A model generated the notes under the pieces. That model did no database searches, had not been told where the DNA came from, and worked only from the letters and a program-made list of their open reading frames with translations. A stretch of 64,000 nucleotides of DNA, taken from positions 186,001-250,000 of the forward strand of contig NZ_JAOPFU010000001.1 of assembly GCF_025515275.1 (NCBI RefSeq). The letters are read 5' to 3'. This document shows positions 17,934-27,689 of this stretch, in pieces. The position numbers and the translations under genes were made by a program. This stretch comes from Catenovulum sp. 2E275. GTDB lineage: Bacteria; Pseudomonadota; Gammaproteobacteria; Enterobacterales; Alteromonadaceae. Numbering within the stretch: position 1 is the stretch's first letter; each line of letters opens with the position of its first letter.

Positions 17934-18815
17934 ATGCTTGATAATTTAAGAATCTTTATTTCTGCTGCTGAAAAAGGCAGCATAACAGAAGCTGCTTTAG
18001 AACTCGGATTAACCATTCCGACAGCATCAAGACGACTTGGTGACCTTGAAAAAAGTTTAGGCGTTGAACTTTTCTTACGAAGTAATAAAGGCTTAACATT
18101 AACATCTGCTGGTAAAGCCTATTTTAACGAATGTGCAGCCTATATTAAGGAACTAGAACTGCGTTTATCTAATTTGGATGCATCTATCAATCAACTCAAA
18201 GGCGAGTTAAAAGTAGCAGCCCCAACTAATATAGGATGTGGTCCACTTGATACATTTTGGCACCAATTTGCCACAAATTACCCTGAAATAAATTTAAAAA
18301 TTCATTTAATAAACCCAAATGAAGATATCACTCATAAACCAGTAGATATTGCAATTTGCTCAGGAGAACAACAAGATTCAACACTTATTCAAAAGTATTT
18401 AGGTTTTATTCGGGCTATTCTAGTAAGCTCACCTGAATTTGCTCTTGGCCAGCCTAAAACGATTAAAGATCTAGGCAATCTACCGACAATATCATCCACT
18501 CCGTTTAATGAGTGGACCTTTACTTATCAAAATGAAAAATATACTTTAAAAGAGCCTCATTATACTCAGTGTAACGATATGGCTTTATCTCTTAACTTTG
18601 TAAAATCTGGACATGGAATTGGACTTTTACCCAAAAGCTTAGTACAAGCGCAAATAGAAAAAGGAAATTTAATTCAGATTTTACCTCATTGGAAAGGACC
18701 AATCCGAAAACTATATTTAGTATGGCCTTACCAAAGAGCAATGTCGGTTAGGGCTCAAGTATTTAAATCTAATTTAATAGCTTTCTTATCCAAGCAAAGC
18801 TGGTTTGAATATTAA
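17934..18815 (+). CDS. LysR-family transcriptional regulator
   Basis: A 293-residue protein with a winged HTH at residues 1-60 (MLDNLRIFISAAEKGSITEA, then AALELGLTIPTASRRLGDLEK) and a LysR substrate-binding domain. The HTH has the form of the CrgA/AaeR-like subgroup (SLGVELFLRSNKGLTLTSAG). It is divergent from the DUF2798 gene, which is its most likely target. The effector is unknown. It converges on the clan GH-A hydrolase gene with a small hairpin between. Confidence 0.88.
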   Translation: MLDNLRIFISAAEKGSITEAALELGLTIPTASRRLGDLEKSLGVELFLRSNKGLTLTSAGKAYFNECAAYIKELELRLSNLDASINQLKGELKVAAPTNIGCGPLDTFWHQFATNYPEINLKIHLINPNEDITHKPVDIAICSGEQQDSTLIQKYLGFIRAILVSSPEFALGQPKTIKDLGNLPTISSTPFNEWTFTYQNEKYTLKEPHYTQCNDMALSLNFVKSGHGIGLLPKSLVQAQIEKGNLIQILPHWKGPIRKLYLVWPYQRAMSVRAQVFKSNLIAFLSKQSWFEY

Positions 18816-18843
18816 AGCTGATGCCAAAATAAGCACCAGCTTT
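18814..18843. terminator. Hairpin between convergent LysR and hydrolase genes
   Basis: AAAGCTG (18814-18820) pairs with CAGCTTT (18837-18843), extended inside by TGC/GCA after one mismatch. Located right at the LysR stop codon. Confidence 0.5.
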
Positions 18844-18860
18844 AGCCTCTTCAACACATT

Positions 18861-21500
18861 TTATCGTTTAATTAAACTCACTGATTCAATTTCAACTGCA
18901 TGCCAGTTGCTTAAGTTTTGATATGCGCTTGCATCAAACGAAAGTTGGAATCCTTGGATATCCGTTAAATCATCTGTGCTAAACGTTTGAGCTTTAACTT
19001 TATCAGCAGAGTAAACTGGTGGCATAAACATAGGGTAAGCTTGAGGTAAAATAGTATCGACTGGTTTTAGTTTATCCAGTGGAATTAATACATATTGCCA
19101 GTCTGTACCTACTTTTACGCTTGCGCCATAAGCTAAGCCATGCTTATTTAATAGTGCAAATTGCAGATGCTCAGTCGCACTTGCCGATTTCACCTTTAAA
19201 ACCAGTGTATTATAACCCGCTAATTGTTTATTCTGCATTGAGTTATCTTCCGCTAAAGTCGCTCTTAGTAGCGGGTTATGTGTTTTATCTAAACCATCAA
19301 TCGATAATTGAAAAGCTAAACCATTCCCCATTTGACCGCTCACATAATGCCACTGAGCTTTAGCTTTCGCTGGGTAGACAAACGCATTTTGAACCTGATT
19401 AGCATCAAATAAAGTGACAGGTGCATCTTTGAGTTTTAAATTGGTTTTGTAATAAAGTGGGAAGTTATTCGCATCTTGCTTAACCACAAAATCCCAATCA
19501 GACGGTTTACCTTTTATATAGCCCGGTAAAGTCGTGGTTTGATTAGCTTGTTTTACCACAAACATATATTCTAATTGGCCAGCTTTATTCCAGTCTTGAG
19601 TATTTGGCAAGTTTAACTGATACCAATTACCATCGGCCTGTTGCATAGGCAGCGCGGTAAAGTCTCTGTGACCTTTGTATTTAACCCAAAGTTCAACTGA
19701 TTCAATGGCTTGCTCGCTACTTACTTGAACCTTAAATACTTTTTTATCTGCCTGATTCATCTCACGCTGAGGCTGATGAAATACCGTAATTGAATGATGA
19801 TGTGGGGTATTGTTAAGCTGCTTTACAGTTAACTCTGGTAAATTAAAGTCAGTATCAATTTTTGCCGTAATATTTGAGTCAACGGACTGCTTTTTACTTA
19901 ACAGATAAATACCGGGTTTAATCTTAAATTCAGCCGACTTAGCTTGCGTCTGAAAATCATTATTTTCATTTAACCCTTTGATATAAAATGAATTACCTAA
20001 CCCAACTAGCTCTAGTTTCATATTTTGTTCGGTTTGAAATAAACGACGAACTTCACGATGTTCACTTGAGTTTTGGTAAGGATCTTCTATCAACTGCATA
20101 TCTGGATACACTTCAAGCTGCCAAACACCACTATCCAGTTTATCTAAAAAATAAGCGCCGCTACCGCTGTATTGAACCGCTTTAGAATTACCTGTACCGG
20201 CAATATGTTGCAGTTTTTTCGGACTAACTGGTTGGCTTTGAGTCGAGTTAGAATAATAAAAATGTGTTTCGCTGTTAAGCTCGCTTAAGTTATTAACCGG
20301 ATCAATATTAAATTCACCAAATTGGTTATTTTGAGGGTAACTGCCTGCATTGGCTAATCTTTGCTGACGAGTAAATACTTGTGCTGCAATCATTAAGCTA
20401 ATCGCTTTTTTAGGTGTGTAAAGCAGGTTGAGATAATGGGTATTATATTCCGAATTAGTATGCGCAATTACACCCGGATCATAGGCAAACTGTGTCGCCC
20501 ATTGAAATCCAGCTTCGCGAAAACTTCGAGCCATAACTGGATAGGTGTAAGCATTGTCAATATCCGCAGCATCAAACTCATACACCATTTTGGCTTTATT
20601 TTCACATGCTTTAATATCAGCAAATGGATTGGTATAACGGGTGACAATAGGCAGCACATTTGAGTTAAAACGGCTATTTTTAACTAATCCAGTTGGATAC
20701 CACTGAAAAGCGACACCATCAATGCTGGTTTCACATAAGGCTTTGGCAAAGTCGGGATCATATCCTTGTTCACTGGTGTTATAAAATAAAGGTTTTGTCA
20801 CACCGGCATCTTTTGCCGTTTTAATGAGCTTTTCAATATACGCTGCACTTTTTTGCGGTGAAGCTGTATGTTTTGGCTCGTTAAATAATTCAAATGCAAT
20901 TATGTTTTCGTCTTGTTGATATGTTTTGCCTGTATATGGATTAACGTGATTTAAAAATTGAGTCAGGTATTTTTGCTGTGCTTTGATTGCCTCTGGGTTT
21001 TGATTCATTTGATATTTTTCATATAGGCTTGAAAAACCCGGCTCGGTTGGATCGGGTTCAGGCCAGCCACTACCCCACCACGAAATTGTGGTAATAATCA
21101 CTTTTATATTTTTTTCAGCAAATTTTTTAACCGCATAATCAAATAAATCCAGATGATCGTTACCGTCTTTTAAGGTTAATAAATTACCCTGATGATCACT
21201 AATTTGTCTGTCCCAAATATGGATTCGATAAGCCGTTAACCCCAAGCGGGCAATATGATCAACATCCATATCAATCGCTGTTTTATGGTCTATTCCTGCG
21301 CGTTTAATCGCCCGATAACCATGTGCAAAAGGCACATTATAATTTACCCCAAACAAGGCGACTTCATCGCCGTTTGTCCATTTTAAAACGCCGTCTTCAA
21401 CATAAGTTGGACTATTTGACGCCGCTACAGGCGCATTAAATACAAGCGCTGCCGCGCAAGCAAAAGAAAGCTTTAATTTAGAAAAAGTTTTTAATTTCAT
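18861..21500 (-). CDS. Secreted clan GH-A (GH5-like) glycoside hydrolase with C-terminal accessory domains
   Basis: An 879-residue precursor with a signal peptide (about 1-28, ending PVAAS). The catalytic (beta/alpha)8 barrel spans about 30-390: GVNYNVPFAHGYRAI near the first strand, YRIHIWDR, the acid/base Glu208 in FELFNEPKH after strand 4, and the probable nucleophile Glu308 in MVYEFDA. That arrangement is clan GH-A, similar to GH5. Residues about 450-880 are beta-rich and may be one immunoglobulin-like and one carbohydrate-binding sandwich. Substrate is not readable; adjacency to GH2, GH43 and a GalR-like regulator points to a galactan or arabinogalactan linkage. An AGGTT ribosome site precedes the ATG. 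A terminator separates it from the upstream GH2 gene. Confidence 0.8.
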   Translation of the reverse strand: MKLKTFSKLKLSFACAAALVFNAPVAASNSPTYVEDGVLKWTNGDEVALFGVNYNVPFAHGYRAIKRAGIDHKTAIDMDVDHIARLGLTAYRIHIWDRQISDHQGNLLTLKDGNDHLDLFDYAVKKFAEKNIKVIITTISWWGSGWPEPDPTEPGFSSLYEKYQMNQNPEAIKAQQKYLTQFLNHVNPYTGKTYQQDENIIAFELFNEPKHTASPQKSAAYIEKLIKTAKDAGVTKPLFYNTSEQGYDPDFAKALCETSIDGVAFQWYPTGLVKNSRFNSNVLPIVTRYTNPFADIKACENKAKMVYEFDAADIDNAYTYPVMARSFREAGFQWATQFAYDPGVIAHTNSEYNTHYLNLLYTPKKAISLMIAAQVFTRQQRLANAGSYPQNNQFGEFNIDPVNNLSELNSETHFYYSNSTQSQPVSPKKLQHIAGTGNSKAVQYSGSGAYFLDKLDSGVWQLEVYPDMQLIEDPYQNSSEHREVRRLFQTEQNMKLELVGLGNSFYIKGLNENNDFQTQAKSAEFKIKPGIYLLSKKQSVDSNITAKIDTDFNLPELTVKQLNNTPHHHSITVFHQPQREMNQADKKVFKVQVSSEQAIESVELWVKYKGHRDFTALPMQQADGNWYQLNLPNTQDWNKAGQLEYMFVVKQANQTTTLPGYIKGKPSDWDFVVKQDANNFPLYYKTNLKLKDAPVTLFDANQVQNAFVYPAKAKAQWHYVSGQMGNGLAFQLSIDGLDKTHNPLLRATLAEDNSMQNKQLAGYNTLVLKVKSASATEHLQFALLNKHGLAYGASVKVGTDWQYVLIPLDKLKPVDTILPQAYPMFMPPVYSADKVKAQTFSTDDLTDIQGFQLSFDASAYQNLSNWHAVEIESVSLIKR

Positions 21501-21537
21501 GTTGTAACCTCTGGTTGTTACAGTAAAGTCACGATAA

Positions 21538-21573
21538 AAAAAGCTGAATCCAGTTACCTAAATTCAGCTTTTT
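21538..21573 (-). terminator. Intrinsic terminator after the GH2 gene
   Basis: AAAAAGCTGAAT (21538-21549) pairs with ATTCAGCTTTTT (21562-21573). On the minus strand a T-run follows, so it should end the receptor-GH2 transcript before the next hydrolase gene. Confidence 0.82.
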
Positions 21574-21598
21574 ATTCAAGTTCTCAACAATAATTTAC

Positions 21599-23971
21599 TT
21601 AAAACAAGTTATCAGCCGTTGATACATTAAACTGTTTACTGGTTGCGGTAATTTTAGCTTGTTTAAAATCGCTGCCCGTTTTAATCACCGCAGTGGCAAT
21701 GCCCTGCTCGGTAAACGGAGTTTGCGGATTAATCAGCTCGATATCACCTTGTGTGCTAAATTCAATTTCAACGCCATTAGCCGGAACCAAATGACCTTTA
21801 GCATCCAACAACTTAGCGTATACAAATACAACATCATTAGCCGCCGCAGCAACAGTGCTGGTATCTAAACTCAACTCAACACTTGCAACTTTACCCGGTG
21901 TAGTCACCTGATGTGTTGCAACCTGTTTACCATCAATAAAGGCTTTTGCAGTTAAGCTGCCCGGTTTAAATTCCGCTAGCTCAAATTCAAACGGCGGATG
22001 TGGTAAATGAGTCGATAATTTATCGCTATTTGGCTGTTGTTTAGCAATTAATTTATCATTTAACCAAAGTTCAACTTCTTCTGCGTTACTGAATACTCGT
22101 ACGTTAGTCGATGAGTTTTCTGTCCACTCACTGGCGATATGTACCATAGGACCAGACTGATAAGCATCAGACTGAATATCAGCATCACGCTGGCTTTGAT
22201 AAAAGTAATAACTATATTTTGGCAACCGATAAATGCTCATAATACCCGAGGCTTCTAAATCGTCAGCGTAACCACGGTTATAATCAAACATCACCCAATA
22301 ACCATCGGCAAAAGCTGGCACTTGCAAGTTATCGTTATGTGCTTCTTGCAAGTTAGTGGCTTGTTGCAATAATGGTTTTTCGCCGGCACTTAATAGCTGT
22401 CGGCTGGTACGTTCGCTTTCTTTTAGATCTGCCCAGCTATCCTGATTTAAACCAGCATTTTGCGCATAGTATTCCCAGTCACCGTATTCAGATACATTGT
22501 AAGGGTAAGTAGGGGTTTCGTAATGTTTCATTCTGTGCTGACGCGCTTGCAGATAAATATCGTATCCTAATTGCCAACCAGCTGAATAAGAGTTTGGATA
22601 TTCATCATCCACCGCCTGATTAAACTTGGCAATTAACTCATCTTTCATCCAAGATTCGTTTAATGAGCATTCCCATGCTAATACACTGGCATGATTGCGA
22701 TCACGACGGATCATATCGCGACAAGTTTGTACTACCTGAGCTTCAAATTCAGGTGTTTCATTAACGTACTGCCAACCTAAAATCGCATCAATTAATACCA
22801 AACCTAATTCATCAGCGGCTTGCATAAATGCAGGTGAATGTGGGTAGTGAGATAAACGCACATAATCAAAACCAGCTGATTTTATTTTCACCGCATCACG
22901 GTAATCTGCTTGTGGTGAAGTTGCATAACCTACATGCGGATATTCCTGATGACGGTTTACCCCACGCAAAAAGGTTTTTTCGCCATTAATTAACAGTTCA
23001 TGTTTATCGTTAAATTTAAATTCACGAATACCAATTTGAGTTTGTTTGCTTTCAACTAACTTATCATCCTGCCAAATTTGAGTTTCTAACTGATATAAAT
23101 TAGGGGAATTAGGCGACCAAAGCTGTGCATTTTTAACTAAAACTTGCTGATTAATATGCTCTTTTTGACCAGCAGTTAACTGTTTATTTTGTTTAACTTC
23201 AGCAACCACTTCACCTTGATAAACTAATCGCTGAACTAAATCAAAACTGGCTGCTTGCTGGCTATCATTGGCAATTTCAGTTTGTACATTTACTTTTGAT
23301 TGCGCTTTAGCAACTTGCGGGAAAGTCACAAAAACGCCACCACCGGCTTGAGTAGCTGACAGCATTTCATCGGTAATATGGAGCGGGTTTTTAATCAATA
23401 AATTAACGTCACGGTATAAACCACCGTAAGTATTAAAATCTAAAATATCTAAAGGTTTAGGACCCGTAATATCACTGTCGGTATTATCCAACTTTACTAA
23501 TAAGGTATTATCTGAACCTGCTTGTAATTTATCCGTTAAATCTAGCGTAAAGGGTAAATACCCCCCTTTGTGGTGGCCAATTTTTTCACCGTTTAAATAA
23601 ATATCCGCAATATTCATAGCCGCTTCAAAACGGATTAATACCTTTTTATTTTGCCACTCTGGCTTAAATTCAAGATTTTTTTGATACCAGACATAACCCT
23701 GAAATTGATCATTAACCAATAGGGGTTCAATTTTTGGCGTATGTGGTAAACCCACAGTTTGCCAGTTAAGGGCTGCTAGCTTGTCATTCGCTAAATTTTC
23801 TTCACTTTTAGCAAATTGCCAATTTTGATTAAAGTTAATTTTGACAGCTTGATTTTGTATTTGCTGAACTTGAGTTGCATCACTGGTTTTAACAGAAGGC
23901 GTTGAATTAATACAACCAGTTAAACTTGCTACAACTGCGAGTGCTAAGCCATTATAAATAAGTTTATGCAC
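21599..23971 (-). CDS. GH2 beta-galactosidase-like lipoprotein
   Basis: It starts at GTG (23969-23971) behind GAGG. The signal ends in a lipobox (ASLTGC, Cys20), so it is a lipoprotein on the inner or outer membrane. The domains are the GH2 sugar-binding sandwich (about 50-200), an immunoglobulin-like domain (about 210-310), a TIM barrel (about 315-590) and C-terminal sandwiches. The barrel has RGVNRHQEYPHVG, RLSHYPHSPAFM, the acid/base Glu439 in ECSLNESW and the nucleophile Glu495 in VSEYGDW. The family includes beta-galactosidases, glucuronidases and mannosidases; context (GalR-like operator, receptor, arabinanase) favours a beta-galactoside. It is 166 bp downstream of the TonB receptor, with a terminator in between. 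Confidence 0.87.
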   Translation of the reverse strand: MHKLIYNGLALAVVASLTGCINSTPSVKTSDATQVQQIQNQAVKINFNQNWQFAKSEENLANDKLAALNWQTVGLPHTPKIEPLLVNDQFQGYVWYQKNLEFKPEWQNKKVLIRFEAAMNIADIYLNGEKIGHHKGGYLPFTLDLTDKLQAGSDNTLLVKLDNTDSDITGPKPLDILDFNTYGGLYRDVNLLIKNPLHITDEMLSATQAGGGVFVTFPQVAKAQSKVNVQTEIANDSQQAASFDLVQRLVYQGEVVAEVKQNKQLTAGQKEHINQQVLVKNAQLWSPNSPNLYQLETQIWQDDKLVESKQTQIGIREFKFNDKHELLINGEKTFLRGVNRHQEYPHVGYATSPQADYRDAVKIKSAGFDYVRLSHYPHSPAFMQAADELGLVLIDAILGWQYVNETPEFEAQVVQTCRDMIRRDRNHASVLAWECSLNESWMKDELIAKFNQAVDDEYPNSYSAGWQLGYDIYLQARQHRMKHYETPTYPYNVSEYGDWEYYAQNAGLNQDSWADLKESERTSRQLLSAGEKPLLQQATNLQEAHNDNLQVPAFADGYWVMFDYNRGYADDLEASGIMSIYRLPKYSYYFYQSQRDADIQSDAYQSGPMVHIASEWTENSSTNVRVFSNAEEVELWLNDKLIAKQQPNSDKLSTHLPHPPFEFELAEFKPGSLTAKAFIDGKQVATHQVTTPGKVASVELSLDTSTVAAAANDVVFVYAKLLDAKGHLVPANGVEIEFSTQGDIELINPQTPFTEQGIATAVIKTGSDFKQAKITATSKQFNVSTADNLF

Positions 23972-23992
23972 AATCTATATCCTCATTACAAC

Positions 23993-24008
23993 ATTGCCAA
24001 ATGGCAAT
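23993..24008. promoter_or_regulatory. Short palindrome upstream of the GH2 gene
   Basis: ATTGCC-AAAT-GGCAAT lies 22 bp upstream of the GH2 start. It differs from the GalR-type site and could be an operator or a small hairpin in the leader. Confidence 0.35.
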
Positions 24009-24098
24009 CGGATTGTGTTAAAAACCTCAATAATATTAATTAAACTAAAAACAGGTTAATCAATTAAATCAATTGAGTGCGCTAGAAAGATTAAAAAT

Positions 24099-24118
24099 AA
24101 GGGGGATAAATCCCCCTT
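24099..24118 (-). terminator. Intrinsic terminator after the TonB receptor gene
   Basis: AAGGGGGA (24099-24106) and TCCCCCTT (24111-24118) around TAAA, then an ATTTTTA stretch on the minus strand. Located 20 bp past the receptor stop. Confidence 0.8.
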
Positions 24119-24137
24119 TAGTTGAAACTCAGTTAAA

Positions 24138-26972
24138 TTACATTGAATATTGGAAGCCAACTAAATAACGGCGACCCCATTCAACACTATAAGCTGGTTT
24201 TGAATAGTCATTATCCCAATAGTTTTCTGATGATTCATTGGTTAAGTTTTGAGCTTGTAAAGTCAGTTTTAAATTCTCGGTGACAAAATAACCAATACTT
24301 GCATCAGCTGTTGTTTCAGATGAATTTAAGTTAACTAGCTGAGGATCCCAACTGTTTACACCTGTATATTCGCTACGATAGTTGACAGAGAAACGTGCAT
24401 CAAACCCGTTTTTGTCATACCAAAGTGTTGCACTACCAATATGTTTAGACAAGCCACCTAAATTGTATGGATTATTTTCTGGTTTGAACTCTTTAACATC
24501 ACTATCTGTATATGAATAGTTAGCATAAATACCTAAACCATCAAATGGTTCTGGTAACATATCAAACGACTGTTGATATAAAACTTCAATACCTTGAATT
24601 ACACCACCATCACCATTCATCGTACCGGTAAAGGCATAGTCTTCACCATTAAAACTTACATTGCCTTCGGTTAAACCAATATGTGACTGTAAATCTTTAA
24701 AGAAATAGTTTACAGAAGCCATTGAGTTATCGCCCCAATAATACTCGTAACCTAAATCAAGCTGATTAGCAACATACGGATCAAGTTTAGGGTTACCACC
24801 ACTCGCTGTATATGGCACACTTTGCGTATTAAAGCTAAAGCCTGTGCGCATTTCTAGTAATGGCGGACGCGACATGGTACGTGCCAAACCAAAACGAATC
24901 TGTGAATCGTCGGTAATATTAAATATCATATTTAATGACGGTAAAATTTCATCGTATTCATGCTTAACTGCGGTAGGTGTAATCACGATTGCTTCATACC
25001 AGTTGCCATCATCACCTTCATACCAATAACTATCCATTTCATGACCAATTGAATCGACTTCCGTTTTGGCATAGCGCACACCAAAATTACCTGAGTAAGG
25101 GATACCCGCTAAATCACCAACCATTTCAAATTGAACATATAAGGCCGTATTTTTTTCTTTTAATTTCCAAGAAGCTAAATCATCAACTTCTGCATCTGCT
25201 GGCGTGCCAGTTCCGCCAAATGCTGCACTTGCAACTTTATCCCAGTTTTTAAAAGTATATAAATGAGGCTCAAGGTCGTCTGACGTAATCTGATATTTAT
25301 CAACCAATGCCTGCCAAGCTGGATCATTACCAAATACAGATGGGTCAAACGCGTAATCAGAGCCAATTGAATACACTTCACCAAAATCGGTTAAACCATG
25401 ATCAACATTAGCTGTTTTTGTCCAATTTGCTAATTGCACATTCTCTTTAGTTCGGTCTGTAACACGTGCACCAAATGCAAATTTACTTAACACACCAAAG
25501 TCTAAATCACGTTCAAAATCTAAATTGATATTGCCCATTTCATCAGTTAATTCTCTTTGACTGTCACCTGTCATGGTTGCATAAGTAGTTTCAATTGTTG
25601 GTTCCCAAACATCTGGCGAAGTTTCATACCAAACCTCCTGCTGTGCACTAAACGCATAATTGGCCGGATCATTAACTCCACCAACCATTAAAGGCTGAGC
25701 TTTATCACCAGAAGCATTAAAGCCAACTAAATAATCACCACCAACATATACAGGTTCAATATTTATCCAAACAGATTCAATACTTGCCTCTGAAACACCA
25801 ACATCGAACTTGGTTGTCCAAGTATCACCCACATAGGTCATTTTGATACCTGCACTTAGCATTTCATTTTTCTGGAACCATTTTGGAATAGATAACTGAG
25901 CACCACCCCATTCTTGAACACCGGCAACAACTTGTTCAGAACCATCACCACTGTCTTCAATTACAGGATTTAAACCCGCATTATGGTATAAATCATAACC
26001 ATATCCTCGTGGACCACTACCATCGTCAGCCCAGTTGCCTAAATCATTTGGACCTTGCTGATCATCACGCTCTTGAATATCAAATTGGGAATAAAATAAG
26101 TCGCCTTTAATATTTAATGCTTCGGTAGGTTGAAACTCTAAAATTAATAAACCACCGGTACGCTCGTTATTACCACGTTTACTTTTTGCCATTACACCCC
26201 AAGGTGCATCTTCAACTTTACCATTTTCGTTCATGTCACCACGGTTTACGCCATTATTGTAATCCCATGATTGAACACCTTTTTCAATTGAAGGTTGATC
26301 TTGATAGGTTAAACCAAATGCATAACCAAATTTTTCTGAAACTTGATCAACAATACTAAAATTAGCTTTATAGCCGCCGCCATCAGCATCCGGTAAATCA
26401 TCAGCTAATGTATTGTACATATAGCTTGCACCAAAATTGATTAACCGTTTATCTTTTGATAGAGGGCTAACAAAGTTCATATTAACTAAACCCGAAATAC
26501 CACCTTCGGCTTTACTTGCTAATGGGCTTTTATATACTTCAACCCCATCAATTAGCTCTGCCGGAAATTGCTCAAAGCGGACATCACGGCTTGGTTCAGC
26601 CGAGACAATTTCACGGTTATTCATAGTCGCTACATTTAATCTTGGACCCATACCACGAATTGAGATTCGGCTAGCGTTACCACGGTCACGAGAAGCGGCA
26701 ATACCAGGTAAACGCACTAAAGAATCAGTAATACTAACATCTGGTAATGTACCTAAATCGTCAGATGAAATAATCTCAACGGTTGAAGGTGAAAATCGTT
26801 TTTCACGTAAAGCTTTACCTAACGCGCCGCCAAAACCTTTAACTGCGATAACTTCAATGTCTTGATCTTCTGCTGTATTTTCCTGTGCATCTTCAGCTGC
26901 CTGTGCCATTTGTACATTAAGCACTTGTGAAACAGCTAAAGCTAATAAGCTTAATTTGATTGAATTTTTCAT
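24138..26972 (-). CDS. TonB-dependent outer-membrane receptor for carbohydrate
   Basis: The 944-residue precursor has a signal peptide (about 1-25, ending MAQAA), a TonB box (DIEVIAVKG, about 38-46), a plug domain (STVEIISSDDLGTLPDVSIT ... ISIRGMGPRLNVATMN, about 60-190) and a 22-strand barrel to the C-terminus (RRYLVGFQYSM). The KALREKRFS and SRDVRFEQFPAELIDGVEVYKSP segments are typical of the large carbohydrate-linked receptor subfamily of Alteromonadales and Xanthomonadales rather than siderophore receptors. It should import galactose- or arabinose-containing oligosaccharides into the periplasm for GH2 and GH-A hydrolases. A GalR-type operator sits about 105 bp upstream, and GGGGA precedes the ATG. 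Confidence 0.9.
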   Translation of the reverse strand: MKNSIKLSLLALAVSQVLNVQMAQAAEDAQENTAEDQDIEVIAVKGFGGALGKALREKRFSPSTVEIISSDDLGTLPDVSITDSLVRLPGIAASRDRGNASRISIRGMGPRLNVATMNNREIVSAEPSRDVRFEQFPAELIDGVEVYKSPLASKAEGGISGLVNMNFVSPLSKDKRLINFGASYMYNTLADDLPDADGGGYKANFSIVDQVSEKFGYAFGLTYQDQPSIEKGVQSWDYNNGVNRGDMNENGKVEDAPWGVMAKSKRGNNERTGGLLILEFQPTEALNIKGDLFYSQFDIQERDDQQGPNDLGNWADDGSGPRGYGYDLYHNAGLNPVIEDSGDGSEQVVAGVQEWGGAQLSIPKWFQKNEMLSAGIKMTYVGDTWTTKFDVGVSEASIESVWINIEPVYVGGDYLVGFNASGDKAQPLMVGGVNDPANYAFSAQQEVWYETSPDVWEPTIETTYATMTGDSQRELTDEMGNINLDFERDLDFGVLSKFAFGARVTDRTKENVQLANWTKTANVDHGLTDFGEVYSIGSDYAFDPSVFGNDPAWQALVDKYQITSDDLEPHLYTFKNWDKVASAAFGGTGTPADAEVDDLASWKLKEKNTALYVQFEMVGDLAGIPYSGNFGVRYAKTEVDSIGHEMDSYWYEGDDGNWYEAIVITPTAVKHEYDEILPSLNMIFNITDDSQIRFGLARTMSRPPLLEMRTGFSFNTQSVPYTASGGNPKLDPYVANQLDLGYEYYWGDNSMASVNYFFKDLQSHIGLTEGNVSFNGEDYAFTGTMNGDGGVIQGIEVLYQQSFDMLPEPFDGLGIYANYSYTDSDVKEFKPENNPYNLGGLSKHIGSATLWYDKNGFDARFSVNYRSEYTGVNSWDPQLVNLNSSETTADASIGYFVTENLKLTLQAQNLTNESSENYWDNDYSKPAYSVEWGRRYLVGFQYSM

Positions 26973-27069
26973 TATATATCCCCAATCGTGTGTTAAGTGT
27001 GTGTATTTACAAGCTCAAAAACAGCCTAAAATTTAAGCTTGTCACCGTATTGTTAAAATATACACGTTA

Positions 27070-27084
27070 GTTAAACGTTTACCA
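27070..27084 (-). promoter_or_regulatory. GalR/LacI-type operator, copy 2
   Basis: Read on the minus strand this is TGGTAAACGTTTAAC, identical over all 15 bases to the site at 14238-14252. Its core TAAACGTTTA (27072-27081) is a perfect palindrome. It lies about 105 bp upstream of the TonB receptor start. Confidence 0.75.
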
Positions 27085-27630
27085 AGTGTTTTTTAATCTT
27101 TTTTTGTAACATTTTTTGTTTAAATCCTATTTGATTTTAGCTAACCAAATAAAAGGTCAACTAATTAATACACTAAATCTATCATTTCATTATTAAAATA
27201 ATTAAATCAAGTCTAGCCAACCGAAAAAATAAAACAAAAAAATAACAAATATTTTTTATTGGGAAAACGGTTAACTCATTGTATAGAGTTAATAATAGAA
27301 AGGGGTTAAATGACAATATCTGGATAGGTAGACTTAACTCTCACCACCATTACTCTGTTTTAGGCTTTTCTTAACGAACCAGAATATGGATTAATAACAG
27401 CAGGTCTTTTAGGCAACTTTGGTATGCACCTAATGTGGCTATCTCCACTCTGTCAAATAATCACTCGAAAATAGAAATAAATTTAAACCAATCAACTAAA
27501 GTTAATTTTATTTTGTGAGTTTAGGTTAATCATGCCTTGTGTAATTTTTTACGGAAGGTAAACATCAATCTGAAAAATGAGAGAATATTTTATATAACTA
27601 TGATTAATAATAAATAAAAGCCAATAAACA
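27085..27630. other. 546-bp intergenic stretch, no gene recognised
   Basis: A/T-rich, no ORF with a ribosome site. A 36-codon open stretch without a start codon (stop at about 27470) reads NEPEYGLITAGLLGNFG; it might be a gene remnant, but I could not assign it. Confidence 0.35.
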
Positions 27631-27665
27631 AAAACCCCGTTCAAACTAGGTTTGAACGGGGTTTT
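27631..27665 (-). terminator. Intrinsic terminator of the EF-G gene
   Basis: Perfect 16-bp arms AAAACCCCGTTCAAAC (27631-27646) and its complement (27650-27665) around a 3-base loop, followed on the minus strand by a T-rich tail. Confidence 0.92.
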
Positions 27666-27689
27666 AGATAAATAATTAACTAGCAGTTA

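Noticed and set aside
18980-18990. TAAACGTTTGA resembling the GalR-type operator
   Set aside because: It lies inside the coding sequence of the clan GH-A hydrolase, far from a promoter, and lacks the flanking TGG/AAC match.
27360-27470. Open stretch reading NEPEYGLITAGLLGNFG
   Set aside because: No start codon and bounded by stops within about 36 codons; too short to support a gene or a named remnant.
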